DNA of 64,000 nucleotides from Paenibacillus_V sp046244365 (GTDB taxonomy: Bacteria; Bacillota; Bacilli; Paenibacillales; NBRC-103111), in assembly GCF_046244365.1 (NCBI RefSeq), contig NZ_CP176395.1, positions 62,001 through 126,000 on the forward strand, read 5' to 3'. Position numbers and translations under genes: made by a program. A model generated the notes under the pieces. That model ran no database searches. It was not told the origin of the DNA and worked only from the letters and a program-made list of their open reading frames with translations. Below are positions 51,455 through 60,654 of the stretch, in pieces (positions within the stretch are counted from its first letter, which is position 1; every line of letters starts with the position of its first letter).

Positions 51455-52633
51455 TTGCAGCAAGTCGATGCTATTGATCGCGTCATAAAAAATGCGATAG
51501 CTGTCATGGAAAGCAGCAAATATCAAATTTTCGAAATTTGCGAGAGCGCACGCTCCGAGAAGGATGCGCTTAACAAAGAGCTGCAGCAGGTATTGGAAGA
51601 AGTGAGTCTTACAATCGAGCAGGTCGACAAGCATGAGCTCGAATACAAAAAATCACGTATCCGGCTCACGGAGGTGAGCCGGGACTTTCGTCGTTTTAAA
51701 GAAGAGGATATCAAGATCGCTTACGATGCGGCGACCCAGCTTCAACTTCAGCTTACCGTGTACCGGGAGAAGGAAGAGCATTTGAAGCTTCGCCGCGATG
51801 ACCTGCAGAAGCGGATCAAGAACGTGGACAAGCAGATCGAACGTGCGGAGACGATCGTGTCCCAAATGAGCGTGGTCCTTGATTATTTGTCCGGCGACCT
51901 GAATCAAGTTACGCGGATTCTAGAGTCGGCGAAGAACAGACAGATGCTCGGTCTGAAAATTACGCTTGCCCAAGAGGAAGAGCGGAAGCGCATTGCCCGG
52001 GAAATTCATGACGGTCTTGCCCAAACGATGGCCAATGTCGTGCTGCGTGCGGAGATATCCGAACGTATGCTTAGCATGGGACAGCCGGAAGCGGTGAAGG
52101 ACGAATTAATCGAGCTGAAGGGGCAAGTGCGCGGAGGACTCGAGGAAGTTCGGAAAATTATTTTCAATTTGCGGCCAATGGCGCTTGACGATCTTGGTCT
52201 GGTTCCGACCTTAAGGCGATTTGTGCAGGACTTTGAGGAGCGGACGAAAATTCGTGCGTCGATCGAACTGATCGGAAGGGAAACGCGGCTACCTTCCGGA
52301 ATGGAGGTGGCGATCTTCCGGTTGGTTCAGGAGACGTTTTCCAACGTGCTCAAGCATGCTAACGCTTCATTCATCTCGCTGGAAATCACGTTCCAGGCCA
52401 AGATGGTCAAAATCGCTGTGCTAGATAATGGAATCGGCTTCGATGTCGGGTTAATCGAATCGAAGATAGCCAAGGGTAATCACTTTGGATTGATGGGTAT
52501 GCGAGAGAGAATCGAGCTGCTGGAAGGGCGGATGGATATCGAGTCCACCCCAAGCGCCGGTTCCAAAATTTCGATGCTCATTCCAATCGGTTCCGAACAG
52601 AGGAGGAATATGACGGATGGACAAAATGTCTAG
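51455..52633 (+). CDS. degS: cytoplasmic sensor histidine kinase DegS
   Basis: A 392-residue soluble kinase. A long coiled coil (about residues 35-165) precedes a HisKA_3 dimerisation domain with the phospho-acceptor His185 (REIHDGLAQ) and an ATPase domain with the N-box ETFSNVLKHANA and G-box DNGIGFDVG. No membrane segment is present, as in Bacillus DegS. I took TTG at 51455, ten bases after AAAGGAG; the TTG at 51446 is too close to it. It overlaps degU by 17 bases. DegSU controls exoenzymes, motility and competence, fitting the genes downstream. Confidence 0.93.
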   Translation: MQQVDAIDRVIKNAIAVMESSKYQIFEICESARSEKDALNKELQQVLEEVSLTIEQVDKHELEYKKSRIRLTEVSRDFRRFKEEDIKIAYDAATQLQLQLTVYREKEEHLKLRRDDLQKRIKNVDKQIERAETIVSQMSVVLDYLSGDLNQVTRILESAKNRQMLGLKITLAQEEERKRIAREIHDGLAQTMANVVLRAEISERMLSMGQPEAVKDELIELKGQVRGGLEEVRKIIFNLRPMALDDLGLVPTLRRFVQDFEERTKIRASIELIGRETRLPSGMEVAIFRLVQETFSNVLKHANASFISLEITFQAKMVKIAVLDNGIGFDVGLIESKIAKGNHFGLMGMRERIELLEGRMDIESTPSAGSKISMLIPIGSEQRRNMTDGQNV

Positions 52634-53342
52634 CGCGAAACGAAATATCAAGCTGGTATTGGCTGACGACCATCAATTGTTTCGGGAAGGCGTCAAACGG
52701 ATTATCAATATGGAGCAAGGCCTGGAAGTGGTAGGGGAATGCGGTGACGGTATTCAGGTTATTGAGCTGTGCAACGAGCTGAAGCCGGATATCGTCCTCA
52801 TGGATATCAATATGCCGATAGAGAACGGCGTTGTGGCAACGGAGAAGCTGAAAGAGTTTTTTCCGGAAACGAAAGTTATCATTCTATCCATTCATGATGA
52901 TGAAAGCTACGTATTCGAAACGCTTCGCAAAGGCGCATCCGGCTATTTATTGAAGGATATGGAAGCGGAGTCGCTGATCAATGCCATTCACTCGGTTGTG
53001 GCAGGCCATGCCTACATCCATCCCAAGGTTACCGGGAAGCTTATCAACCAGCTGCGCCGGATGACCTATTTGGACGAAGTCGGGGTTGCGGCAAGCGGGA
53101 TCGGCGTCAAGGAAGCTGGCGTTAAATTCGTGCATACGTCGAGCAATCCGCTCACGCGCCGCGAAGCGGAGGTTCTTCGTCTGATGGCTGAAGGAAAGAG
53201 CAACAAGGGCATCGGCGAATTCCTATTTATTAGCGAGAAAACGGTAAAGAACCACGTCAGCAGCATTTTGCAAAAAATGGAAGTTGACGATCGGACGCAA
53301 GCGGTCATTATCGCGATTAAGAACGGATGGGTGACGCTTTAA
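52617..53342 (+). CDS. degU: response regulator DegU
   Basis: A 241-residue NarL/LuxR-family regulator. The receiver domain has Asp17-Asp18 and the phospho-acceptor Asp63 (IVLMDINMP). A LuxR helix-turn-helix ends the protein (NPLTRREAEVLRLMAEGKSN; FISEKTVKNHVSSIL). The start lies inside degS, ten bases after AGGAGG. In Bacillus subtilis DegU activates comK and degradative enzymes and influences flagellar genes. Confidence 0.95.
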   Translation: MDKMSSAKRNIKLVLADDHQLFREGVKRIINMEQGLEVVGECGDGIQVIELCNELKPDIVLMDINMPIENGVVATEKLKEFFPETKVIILSIHDDESYVFETLRKGASGYLLKDMEAESLINAIHSVVAGHAYIHPKVTGKLINQLRRMTYLDEVGVAASGIGVKEAGVKFVHTSSNPLTRREAEVLRLMAEGKSNKGIGEFLFISEKTVKNHVSSILQKMEVDDRTQAVIIAIKNGWVTL

Positions 53343-53453
53343 TACATACTTCTTTGTGTTAGTCATCATGGATACGTCAGGAAGGTGGGTCGAAAGTTAC
53401 AGGAACTCCGCCAAGCATTGCGGCATATACTATCCGTAAGGGAGGGAACCGCG

Positions 53454-53855
53454 ATGATCGTAGGGTTGCTGTTGATTTTCGGCTTGTACGGCCTGGGCGC
53501 CGCACTCGTGCACGTTTGTTACGCTTTGGAGCAAAACAAGAAGAGGAAACGCACCATCCGGTTTATTCTGGTTACCCGCAACAACGAACAGCATGTGGAG
53601 TGGTATCTGCGTTCGCTTCGTTTTTTTTCGAGATGGCGCGGTTGCCATGTGGCCATTGCGGTTTTTGATGACGGGTCGACCGACGATACGCTGCATATCG
53701 CTCGGCAGTATGGACGAACCAGGAATTATGTGGACATCTATGATCGTACAGACGATTTGGACCGATATATGGACGAGCGGCATGGCGAACGATTGATCGT
53801 TCTGCAGCTGCATTTGCTAACCCCGTTCAAGAGATTAGCCGTTTTGCAGTGGTAA
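53454..53855 (+). CDS. short membrane protein with a partial GT2-like glycosyltransferase fold
   Basis: A 133-residue protein: one N-terminal membrane helix (about residues 2-20), a basic patch (KKRKRTIR), then a segment resembling the start of a family 2 glycosyltransferase with FILVTRNNEQHVEWYLRSL and VFDDGSTDDTLHIA. A full GT2 domain would need some 100 more residues, so it is truncated, degenerate, or a distinct small family. The ATG at 53454 follows GGGAGGG; a GTG at 53385 is too close to its purine-rich stretch. It lies between degU and comFA. Function unknown. Confidence 0.65.
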   Translation: MIVGLLLIFGLYGLGAALVHVCYALEQNKKRKRTIRFILVTRNNEQHVEWYLRSLRFFSRWRGCHVAIAVFDDGSTDDTLHIARQYGRTRNYVDIYDRTDDLDRYMDERHGERLIVLQLHLLTPFKRLAVLQW

Positions 53856-53987
53856 CCGCTTACAAGTGGTGTTCCGGCTTCAAGCAAACATGCGAATAAG
53901 CTGGCGAAGTTGCAAAATGGAGGCCGAATTTGGCGATGAGCAGGAACAACACGGCGAGACTTGGAATGACGGAAGAGGAGCCGATGA

Positions 53988-55937
53988 ATGAAGGCAACTT
54001 TATACGCTATCAAGAGCGGTGGCGAGTGGAGCTGGCGGGCGACGCCGGATTTTCGCATCGATCTTGCGTACTGGCTTCGGCAATATGATGGACGGACGGA
54101 CATCGTATCGCTAGAGCCTGCCTTATCGTGGGGACAAGCTGTATGGATACGGGATGATTTCAATAAGCGAAGTCTTCAGCTTCACCAGCATATGCATGTC
54201 AGGAGGGAATTGACGAAGAGGTTGCAGGAATCGGGTATCGATTCGAATAGGATTCATAACGTGACGTTTAAAGAGTGGTCGCGTTCCGTAGATAAGGGTA
54301 AGGGGACTCAGGCCGTTCTTGGAGACATTGCAGAGATCGATCGTATGCTGTTGTCAAAAGTGGTGAAGCTGCTGCAGGGACGTTCTCTGCTTCCGGAGGA
54401 GCTAGTTAGTTTACTGTCAGCGCATGGCCTTGGCCATATCGAGGAGCGCTGGCTTTCCTATGTCCAGTTAGCCTCCTTGGAAGGGCGCCTCACCTTGACG
54501 AACGGTATTTGCCGGAAGGAGAGCGGCTGGCTATGGCGCCGTGTCCGAACGTTCGCATGCCGTCGCTGCGGCAGCGGCGAGAAACGGATGTTTTGGAGCA
54601 AATGTTTGTTCTGCGGGACGGACTGCCCGTATTGCGAGGAATGTTTGACGATGGGACGATCGCGGTATTGCTCGCTTGTGATTAATGGGGAGGCGGGCTG
54701 CGGCGATGGGAAGCGTGCGAATATCGAGCGGGTGGAAATGGAGCATGCATCGGGGGCCGGCGAAGGCGGACTTGAGAAGCATTTGCAGCCATGGGGATTA
54801 AGCCCGGCACAGACTGAGGCGTCAGCGAAGGCGCTGCTCTTTTTGAGGGAAACTACCGCTGGTGCAGGCGGGGGGAGTAGGCCGGCGTTGGCAAATACGA
54901 CAGCCGGAGAGGCTGCCGATAATCGGCCAAGCTTCCTGATCTGGGCGGTAACAGGCGCGGGGAAGACGGAGATGATCTATCCGCTGGTCTCGCACGAACT
55001 TGCGGCAGGCCGCAGCGTGCTGATTGCGACACCGAGACGGGACGTCGTGCTGGAGCTGATGCCGCGTATTGCCAAGGCGTTTCCGGGCGAGAAAATCGTA
55101 ACGTTGTACGGCGGGAGCACCCAGCGCTGGGAGCAGGGGGGCATAACGCTTTCCACGACGCATCAGCTTTTGCGGTTTTGGCGTCGTTTCGACCTGGTCG
55201 TGATTGACGAGCTGGACGCTTTTCCGTTCCATGGCAATCCTGTTCTCGAATATGCGGCGATCAAAGCCTGCAAGACGGAGGGGCGCTATATTTTGCTTTC
55301 CGCTACGCCGCCTCTGCCTCTGCAGAATGCCGCGGCCAGCGGGAAGTTGCCGCATGTGAAGGTGCCTGTGCGTTACCACCGCCATCCGCTTCCCGTACCG
55401 GTTTTTATTATGTCTAAGCCGATCAAAAGCTGGATTAAGCTGAACGCGATTCCCAGGCGCGCGTTAATAGCGATGAGGGCGTCGGTTGCGCGAGGGGCTC
55501 AGCTGTTTATTTTCGTGCCAGCCATCGTACTAGTCGAGCCGCTTGTCGGACTGCTTCGCCGATCGTTTCCCGGACTGGAAGTACAGGGGACGTCGTCTAA
55601 AGACGAGAACAGAGCGGATAAAGTAACCGGCTTTCGCGAGAAGCAGACCGATATGCTTGTGACGACGACCATACTTGAGCGCGGCGTGACCGTGCCGAAG
55701 ACGGACGTGTTGATATTGGATGCGGACTCTTCGCTGTTCAACGAGGCGGCCCTTGTCCAAATGGCCGGACGCGCCGGACGGTCGAAAGACGACCCGAAGG
55801 GTCGCGTGTATTTTATCGCGTACGAACGGACGCAGGCGCAGCGGGCGGCCATTCGGCAAATCAACCGGATGAACCGGCTGGCAAAGGCCAAAGGATATTT
55901 GCTGGCTAGCCAGGAGGTGCGACTTCATGATCGGTGA
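53988..55937 (+). CDS. comFA: competence helicase ComFA, N-terminally extended
   Basis: A 649-residue DEAD-family ATPase that powers uptake of single-stranded DNA during transformation. A cysteine-rich zinc-binding region spans Cys191-Cys238 (CxxC pairs at 191/194, 206/209, 213/216). Walker A is VTGAGKTE (residues 321-328), the DEAD-box variant is DELD (407-410), then SATPP and MAGRAGRS. It is longer than Bacillus ComFA (463 residues): about 190 extra residues precede the zinc region and a Gly/Ala-rich linker (about 251-312) precedes the helicase. The ATG at 53988 follows GAAGAGGAG. It overlaps comFC by 11 bases; comFB is absent between them. Confidence 0.92.
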   Translation: MKATLYAIKSGGEWSWRATPDFRIDLAYWLRQYDGRTDIVSLEPALSWGQAVWIRDDFNKRSLQLHQHMHVRRELTKRLQESGIDSNRIHNVTFKEWSRSVDKGKGTQAVLGDIAEIDRMLLSKVVKLLQGRSLLPEELVSLLSAHGLGHIEERWLSYVQLASLEGRLTLTNGICRKESGWLWRRVRTFACRRCGSGEKRMFWSKCLFCGTDCPYCEECLTMGRSRYCSLVINGEAGCGDGKRANIERVEMEHASGAGEGGLEKHLQPWGLSPAQTEASAKALLFLRETTAGAGGGSRPALANTTAGEAADNRPSFLIWAVTGAGKTEMIYPLVSHELAAGRSVLIATPRRDVVLELMPRIAKAFPGEKIVTLYGGSTQRWEQGGITLSTTHQLLRFWRRFDLVVIDELDAFPFHGNPVLEYAAIKACKTEGRYILLSATPPLPLQNAAASGKLPHVKVPVRYHRHPLPVPVFIMSKPIKSWIKLNAIPRRALIAMRASVARGAQLFIFVPAIVLVEPLVGLLRRSFPGLEVQGTSSKDENRADKVTGFREKQTDMLVTTTILERGVTVPKTDVLILDADSSLFNEAALVQMAGRAGRSKDDPKGRVYFIAYERTQAQRAAIRQINRMNRLAKAKGYLLASQEVRLHDR

Positions 55938-56706
55938 GCCTCGAAAGCCACTGTCGGGACTATGGAAGGGAATGAGTCAAAAAGTCGGCGGGCTGCTGGC
56001 GGGCTTTCACCGGGAGTGTCCGGTTTGCCGATCTTCCTCGAGCGGTGCTTCGAATCCGTTAGGCCTCTGTGCGTCCTGCTTCGGGAAAATACCCTGGATT
56101 ACGGAGATTCACTGCGACACATGCGGCCGGTATGAGACGTGTCCGGACTGCCGGCGCCGACGCGACACTGCCTTTACCCGCAACCGAAGCGCCGTTCGCT
56201 ACGATCCGGTCATGAAGCAGTGGCTGGCGCTATTCAAATATCGCGGCGACGAAAGGCTGCTACAGCTCTTTGCGGACATGTTGGTTTTGGCGTATCGGAA
56301 GCATGGCGAGCATGCCGAGCTGCAGGGCGGCGGCTTTGATCTGCTTACTTATGTTCCGCTTAGCGAGCAGCGCTTGCTGGAGCGGGGCTTTAATCAGGCG
56401 GAGCAGTTGGCGCTTCGGCTCGGACATAAAACGGGCGTCCGTGTCTTGCCCCTGCTGACCAGAACCCGCCACACGCCTAAGCAGAGCTTTCAGAAGCGCG
56501 CGGAGCGGCTGAGCAACCTGGAGGGGGCTTTTGACGTCGACTCCTCATTGCTGGAGAAGCTGACTTCTGCAGCCGGCAGCGGAAACCGCCTGCGAATTGC
56601 AATCGTCGATGACGTATACACGACAGGCACCACTTTGCAGCACTGCTCCTCGCTTCTTGCGCGGCATGTGCAGGCATCCTTTTACGGAATAACATGGGCC
56701 AGGTAG
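55927..56706 (+). CDS. comFC: competence protein ComFC (phosphoribosyltransferase family)
   Basis: A 259-residue protein with an N-terminal zinc ribbon (CPVC, CASC, then CDTCGRYETCPDC) and a C-terminal phosphoribosyltransferase fold with the PRPP loop IAIVDDVYTTGTT. ComFC is needed for efficient transformation and is thought to link DNA entry to ComFA. The ribosome site GGAGGTG lies inside comFA, so the two are translationally coupled. Confidence 0.94.
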   Translation: MIGEPRKPLSGLWKGMSQKVGGLLAGFHRECPVCRSSSSGASNPLGLCASCFGKIPWITEIHCDTCGRYETCPDCRRRRDTAFTRNRSAVRYDPVMKQWLALFKYRGDERLLQLFADMLVLAYRKHGEHAELQGGGFDLLTYVPLSEQRLLERGFNQAEQLALRLGHKTGVRVLPLLTRTRHTPKQSFQKRAERLSNLEGAFDVDSSLLEKLTSAAGSGNRLRIAIVDDVYTTGTTLQHCSSLLARHVQASFYGITWAR

Positions 56707-56766
56707 CGGGGATGTACAATGTTAGCGGATTATCTATACAAAAACGTCTCCCGTAATGTAAACTGT

Positions 56767-56795
56767 TTGGTATAAGAATGACCGTTTGATATAAT
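56767..56795 (+). promoter_or_regulatory. possible extended -10 promoter overlapping the yvyF ribosome site
   Basis: TTGGTA at 56767-56772, a 17-bp spacer and TATAAT at 56790-56795 preceded by TGA. The predicted start near 56802 would fall within or just after the ribosome site (GGGGGG, 56797-56802), so the transcript would be nearly leaderless. Confidence 0.4.
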
Positions 56796-56811
56796 CGGGG
56801 GGCTTTAATAT

Positions 56812-57234
56812 ATGGGTATGAACGTCGACAACTGTCCTCGCTGCGGCAAAATATATGTGAAGAACATTCGTGAGGCATGCCCGTCCTGCATAAAGGACTT
56901 GGAGCAGCAATACGAGAAATGCGTCAAATATTTACGGGACTCCCGTAAAGCGACCATTACGGAGCTAAGCGAAGCGACTGAGGTTTCCATTAAGCAAATT
57001 ACGAAGTTCATTCGGGAAGGGCGCATTTCCATTGCAAGCATGCCGAATATGGGCTATCCTTGCGAAGTGTGCGGAACGTTGATCCGCGAAAATTCTCTGT
57101 GCTCTAGCTGCCGTCAGCGGCTGGTCAAAGACGTTTCGAACGCCAGGGAAGACGAGCTTCGGGCAGAGGAGCTGCGCAAGCAAGATGGGCATTTGACCTT
57201 CAATATTCAAGATCGATTGAAAAACAAAAGATGA
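56812..57234 (+). CDS. yvyF: YvyF/TIGR03826 family flagellar-locus protein
   Basis: A 140-residue protein with paired cysteine motifs at both ends (CPRCGK, CPSC; then CEVCG, CSSC) like a zinc ribbon, and a central helix-turn-helix-like stretch (TITELSEATEVSIKQITKFIREGRI would be its core, residues about 45-69). In Bacillus, yvyF sits between comFC and flgM and its role is unclear. The ATG at 56812 follows a G-run; the ATG two codons later is possible. Confidence 0.88.
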   Translation: MGMNVDNCPRCGKIYVKNIREACPSCIKDLEQQYEKCVKYLRDSRKATITELSEATEVSIKQITKFIREGRISIASMPNMGYPCEVCGTLIRENSLCSSCRQRLVKDVSNAREDELRAEELRKQDGHLTFNIQDRLKNKR

Positions 57235-57239
57235 AAATA

Positions 57240-57267
57240 TAAAGTTTTAACGCCATTAGGCCGATAA
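57240..57267 (+). promoter_or_regulatory. sigma-D promoter of flgM
   Basis: TAAA at 57240-57243, a 16-bp spacer and a full GCCGATAA at 57260-57267. The -10 coincides with the left arm of the terminator that ends yvyF. A sigma-D promoter at this point is known in Bacillus subtilis. Confidence 0.65.
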
Positions 57268-57293
57268 TAGGTATAACGATTATCGGTTTTTTT
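57261..57293 (+). terminator. intrinsic terminator after yvyF, sharing bases with the flgM promoter
   Basis: CCGATAAT (57261-57268) and ATTATCGG (57279-57286) form a perfect 8-bp stem with a 10-base loop, followed by seven T. Confidence 0.75.
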
Positions 57294-57398
57294 GTTTAAT
57301 GTTTTGGGGCACCCCGCAAAGTAATCGGAATAAGCCTCGAAGGCCATACGTCACTTTGTGGGGATATTTGTTTAATGCAGCACAAAAGAGGTGAGTAC

Positions 57399-57674
57399 AT
57401 GAAGATCAACGAAACACAACGGATCAACGGGATTAACCCTTATAAGAACAACAACAATGCCAGCCACAACGTGTTGAACAAGAAGGGGAAGCGCAAGGAC
57501 GAGGTACAGATATCTCCGGAGGCGAAGGAATTGCTCGGTACGCAGCGGGGCAATACGCAGGATCAGGAAGTGCGCAACAAGAAGATCAATGAGTTGAAGC
57601 AATCGATCGAGACGGGGACTTATCATCGGGATGCCCGCCAAATCGCCGAAAAAATGCTGCCTTATATCAAGTGA
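57399..57674 (+). CDS. flgM: anti-sigma-D factor FlgM
   Basis: A 91-residue protein that binds and inhibits sigma-D until the hook is complete. The N-terminus has INETQRINGINPY; the C-terminal half holds the sigma-binding helices (VQISPEAKELL, RNKKINELKQSIETGTY, IAEKMLPYI). The ATG at 57399 follows AGAGGTGAG. It has its own sigma-D promoter, giving negative feedback. Confidence 0.92.
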   Translation: MKINETQRINGINPYKNNNNASHNVLNKKGKRKDEVQISPEAKELLGTQRGNTQDQEVRNKKINELKQSIETGTYHRDARQIAEKMLPYIK

Positions 57675-57710
57675 CAGACTCTTATGAAGTGAAGGATGAG
57701 GTGATTTTGC

Positions 57711-58211
57711 GTGGTGATTGAGCCGATTCTGACGATCCTGTCTCAATTAACTGCCGTCCATGAGCAATTGCTTGAATTGGGCGAGCAGAAAACGGGCGTG
57801 ATCGTTCGCAATGACGTGGTGGAACTGAATAGAATCGTTGGGAAAGAATCCAGGCTGACCGCGCAAATCACCGCACTCGATCAGCAGCGGGTATCTGCAG
57901 TAGGGCAATATTTATCCGCCAAAGGGTATCGCCCCCATCCGTATATTACGGTAAGCGATATTGTAAAGCTTGTCGTGAAGATGGAAGAGAAGCAGGCGAT
58001 CTACGAAGCACAGCGGAAGCTGTTGGCGACGATCGAGCAATTGAAGGAAGTAAACAAACAAAATCAGCAGCTAATTGAGCAATCGCTTTCCTATATCGAT
58101 TATTCTCTGGATCTACTAGTAGGCCCGCCCGACGATGAAGCTACCTATCAGCATCCTTCCAATCAGTATGCAGGGATGAAGAGAAGCGGCCTGTTCGATA
58201 CGAGAGCTTAA
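57711..58211 (+). CDS. flgN: flagellar export chaperone FlgN
   Basis: A 166-residue mostly helical protein of the FlgN family, the export chaperone for FlgK and FlgL, which are encoded next. It has long amphipathic helices (for example KESRLTAQITALDQQR). The start is GTG at 57711 after GAGGTGA; the following GTG codon is an alternative. Confidence 0.88.
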   Translation: MVIEPILTILSQLTAVHEQLLELGEQKTGVIVRNDVVELNRIVGKESRLTAQITALDQQRVSAVGQYLSAKGYRPHPYITVSDIVKLVVKMEEKQAIYEAQRKLLATIEQLKEVNKQNQQLIEQSLSYIDYSLDLLVGPPDDEATYQHPSNQYAGMKRSGLFDTRA

Positions 58212-58223
58212 GGAGGAACAAGC

Positions 58224-59690
58224 ATGAGATCGACTTTTACCAATATCGAAATGTCCAAGCGAAGCCTCTTTACGCAGCAGGCCGCTCTGCAAACGACAGG
58301 ACACAATATAGCGAATGCCAATACCCGCGGCTTTTCCCGTCAGGTGGTCAATATGGTGGCTGCCCGCCCTATTGAAGCGCCGGGTTTGATGAACAGCAAT
58401 ATCCCCGGACAAATGGGACAAAGCGTCGAATTCGACAAAATCGAACGGGTGCGCGAACAGTTTTTGGACAAGCAGTTTTACAACGAACAAAAAGGCTTTG
58501 GCGAATGGTCCGTTCGAAGAGATACGCTCGAGAAGCTGGAAGCGATCATCAACGAGCCGTCGGAAACCGGCATCCGGAAAGTCATGGACGGCTTCTGGAA
58601 CGCGTGGCAGGAGCTTAGCAAGCAGCCTGACAATCTGGAAGCGCGCGCCGTTGTCAAAGAAAGCGCGTTGGCGCTTACGGATGCTTTCAACCATGCCGCC
58701 AGGCAGCTTAAGGATTTGTCCGCCGACCTTACGGACAACATCGATGTGAAAACCAGCGAGGTCAACTCGCTGCTGGGTCAAATCAAGAGCATGAATCATG
58801 AAATATTCCGGATCGAGACCTTGGGCAACAATGCGAATGATCTTCGCGACCAGCGGGACGTCTTGCTGGACGATTTGTCCAAAATCATCAACATTACGTC
58901 GACCGAAGAAGAACAAGGTTACACGATTAAAATGGGCAACGTAGAGTTGGTCAAAGGCGATACGGTAGTACCATTCAACCTCAACACGGTGAATACGAAC
59001 TATGTAACGGACGGAACCGGCAATTTGAACAGCGGCGAGCTGTTTGGATTGATGTATTCCAAAAACAAGCTTGTTACGGAATATCAAAATCAATTGGATT
59101 CCCTCGTTTCTACTATGGCCGATGGCATTAACGGCGTCCATAAACAAGGCTACACACTCAAGGAGCCTACGGAGCTCGGACAGGACTTCTTCGTATTCCT
59201 GCCGCAAACGACACCGGCAACCAGTCTCTCCGAGAGAATGCGGGTCAATAGCGTCATTTCCAATAATGTGGAGAACATTGCCGCTTCCAAAGCGACCTAT
59301 ACCGATGCGAACGGTGTGTTGAAAGTCGTGAAGGGCAACAACGAACTGGCCTTGCAAATCGCAAATATTCGCAACCAGAAATTTAACTTCAATACGTCCG
59401 GTATCGAAAAAATCATTTTGAACGGCGGGACGTTCGACGAGTTCCTACGCGCAGTCGTAGGCGAGATCGGGGTTCAAACGCAAGAAGCGGAACGTCAGGC
59501 AAGCAACCAGCAGATCCTTGTAGAGCAGATTGACTCCAGAAGACAAGCGGTCAGCGGGGTATCGCTCGATGAAGAGATGGCCAACATGATCAAATTCCAG
59601 CATGCCTATAACGCAGCGGCGAGAGCTTTGACGGCGGCGGACGAGGTACTGGACAAGATCATCAACGGAATGGGCGTTGTAGGCAGATAA
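58224..59690 (+). CDS. flgK: flagellar hook-associated protein 1 (FlgK)
   Basis: A 488-residue protein of the hook-filament junction. The N-terminal helix (QQAALQTTGHNIANANTRGF) and C-terminal coiled-coil (GVSLDEEMANMIKFQHAYNA) are diagnostic. The ATG at 58224 follows TAAGGAGG. It lies between its chaperone gene and flgL. Confidence 0.95.
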   Translation: MRSTFTNIEMSKRSLFTQQAALQTTGHNIANANTRGFSRQVVNMVAARPIEAPGLMNSNIPGQMGQSVEFDKIERVREQFLDKQFYNEQKGFGEWSVRRDTLEKLEAIINEPSETGIRKVMDGFWNAWQELSKQPDNLEARAVVKESALALTDAFNHAARQLKDLSADLTDNIDVKTSEVNSLLGQIKSMNHEIFRIETLGNNANDLRDQRDVLLDDLSKIINITSTEEEQGYTIKMGNVELVKGDTVVPFNLNTVNTNYVTDGTGNLNSGELFGLMYSKNKLVTEYQNQLDSLVSTMADGINGVHKQGYTLKEPTELGQDFFVFLPQTTPATSLSERMRVNSVISNNVENIAASKATYTDANGVLKVVKGNNELALQIANIRNQKFNFNTSGIEKIILNGGTFDEFLRAVVGEIGVQTQEAERQASNQQILVEQIDSRRQAVSGVSLDEEMANMIKFQHAYNAAARALTAADEVLDKIINGMGVVGR

Positions 59691-59713
59691 ACGAGTATCG
59701 GGGTGAATAATAG

Positions 59714-60613
59714 ATGGGCACACGCGTTACCCAAAGCATGTTAAACTCGCAGATGCTACGAAATATTAACTCCAACATGAATCGTATGCAGACGCTGCAG
59801 GATCAGCTCTCTACAGGACGAAAAATCAACAAGCCGTCCGATGATCCCGTGGGTATTAGCTTCTCGATGCGTTACCGCAGCGATCTTAATGTGAATGAAC
59901 AATATGAGAGCAATGTAGCGGCTTCCCAGTCGTGGATGGATTATACCGACACGATGATGGATCAGGCGGGAAAAGTACTGCATCGCGTTCGTGAATTAGC
60001 TGTGTCAGGAGCCAATGGGACCAACTCCAAAGAGTCCCTGGAGGCCATGCGGATTGAAGTGGAACAAATGTACGGACAAATGGTTAATATCGGGAATAGC
60101 CAGTTTAACGGCAAATACGTATTCAATGGCCAACTGACCGACATCAAACCGTTTCCCGACGAGAACGACGCTATGAATGCGGTAACCGATACGAAAGAGA
60201 TTCAGTTCGAGATCGGATTGGGTGTTCGTATGGCGGTTAATAAAACCGCGGAGCAAGTGTTTGGAGTGTCCGGTACGGAGAATAATGTATATAAAGTATT
60301 TAAAGATCTCTCAAAAGCGTTGGGCGATCAAGATTCTGCCGGCGTTTCTACAGCTTTAAGTAAACTTGACGAGCGGTTGGATGCTTTTCTAGGTGTACGA
60401 GCGGATGTTGGGGCGAAGTCGAATCGTATTCAGCTTGCCGCGGATCGATTGCAAGATATCGACGTTAACGTGACAAGTCTGCTTTCCAAGACGGAAGATG
60501 CCGACATTGCCAAAGTCATTACAAACTTGAAAATGGATGAAAATGTTTACCAAGCCTCGCTTTCGGCAGGATCCAGACTCATTCAGCCAAGTTTGCTCGA
60601 CTTTTTAAGGTAA
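59714..60613 (+). CDS. flgL: flagellar hook-associated protein 3 (FlgL)
   Basis: A 299-residue flagellin-like junction protein. It carries VTQSMLNSQMLRNINSNM and LSTGRKINKPSDDPVG at the N-terminus and a C-terminus rich in SLSAGSRLIQPSLLDFL. It joins FlgK to the filament. Same operon as flgK, 23 bases downstream. Confidence 0.95.
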   Translation: MGTRVTQSMLNSQMLRNINSNMNRMQTLQDQLSTGRKINKPSDDPVGISFSMRYRSDLNVNEQYESNVAASQSWMDYTDTMMDQAGKVLHRVRELAVSGANGTNSKESLEAMRIEVEQMYGQMVNIGNSQFNGKYVFNGQLTDIKPFPDENDAMNAVTDTKEIQFEIGLGVRMAVNKTAEQVFGVSGTENNVYKVFKDLSKALGDQDSAGVSTALSKLDERLDAFLGVRADVGAKSNRIQLAADRLQDIDVNVTSLLSKTEDADIAKVITNLKMDENVYQASLSAGSRLIQPSLLDFLR

Positions 60614-60654
60614 ACTTTGAGTTTCTATTTATATGTAGTTAAGGAGGGTTGACC

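Noticed and set aside
58116..59357. A 413-residue minus-strand frame opposite flgK
   Set aside because: Antisense shadow of flgK with no recognisable features.
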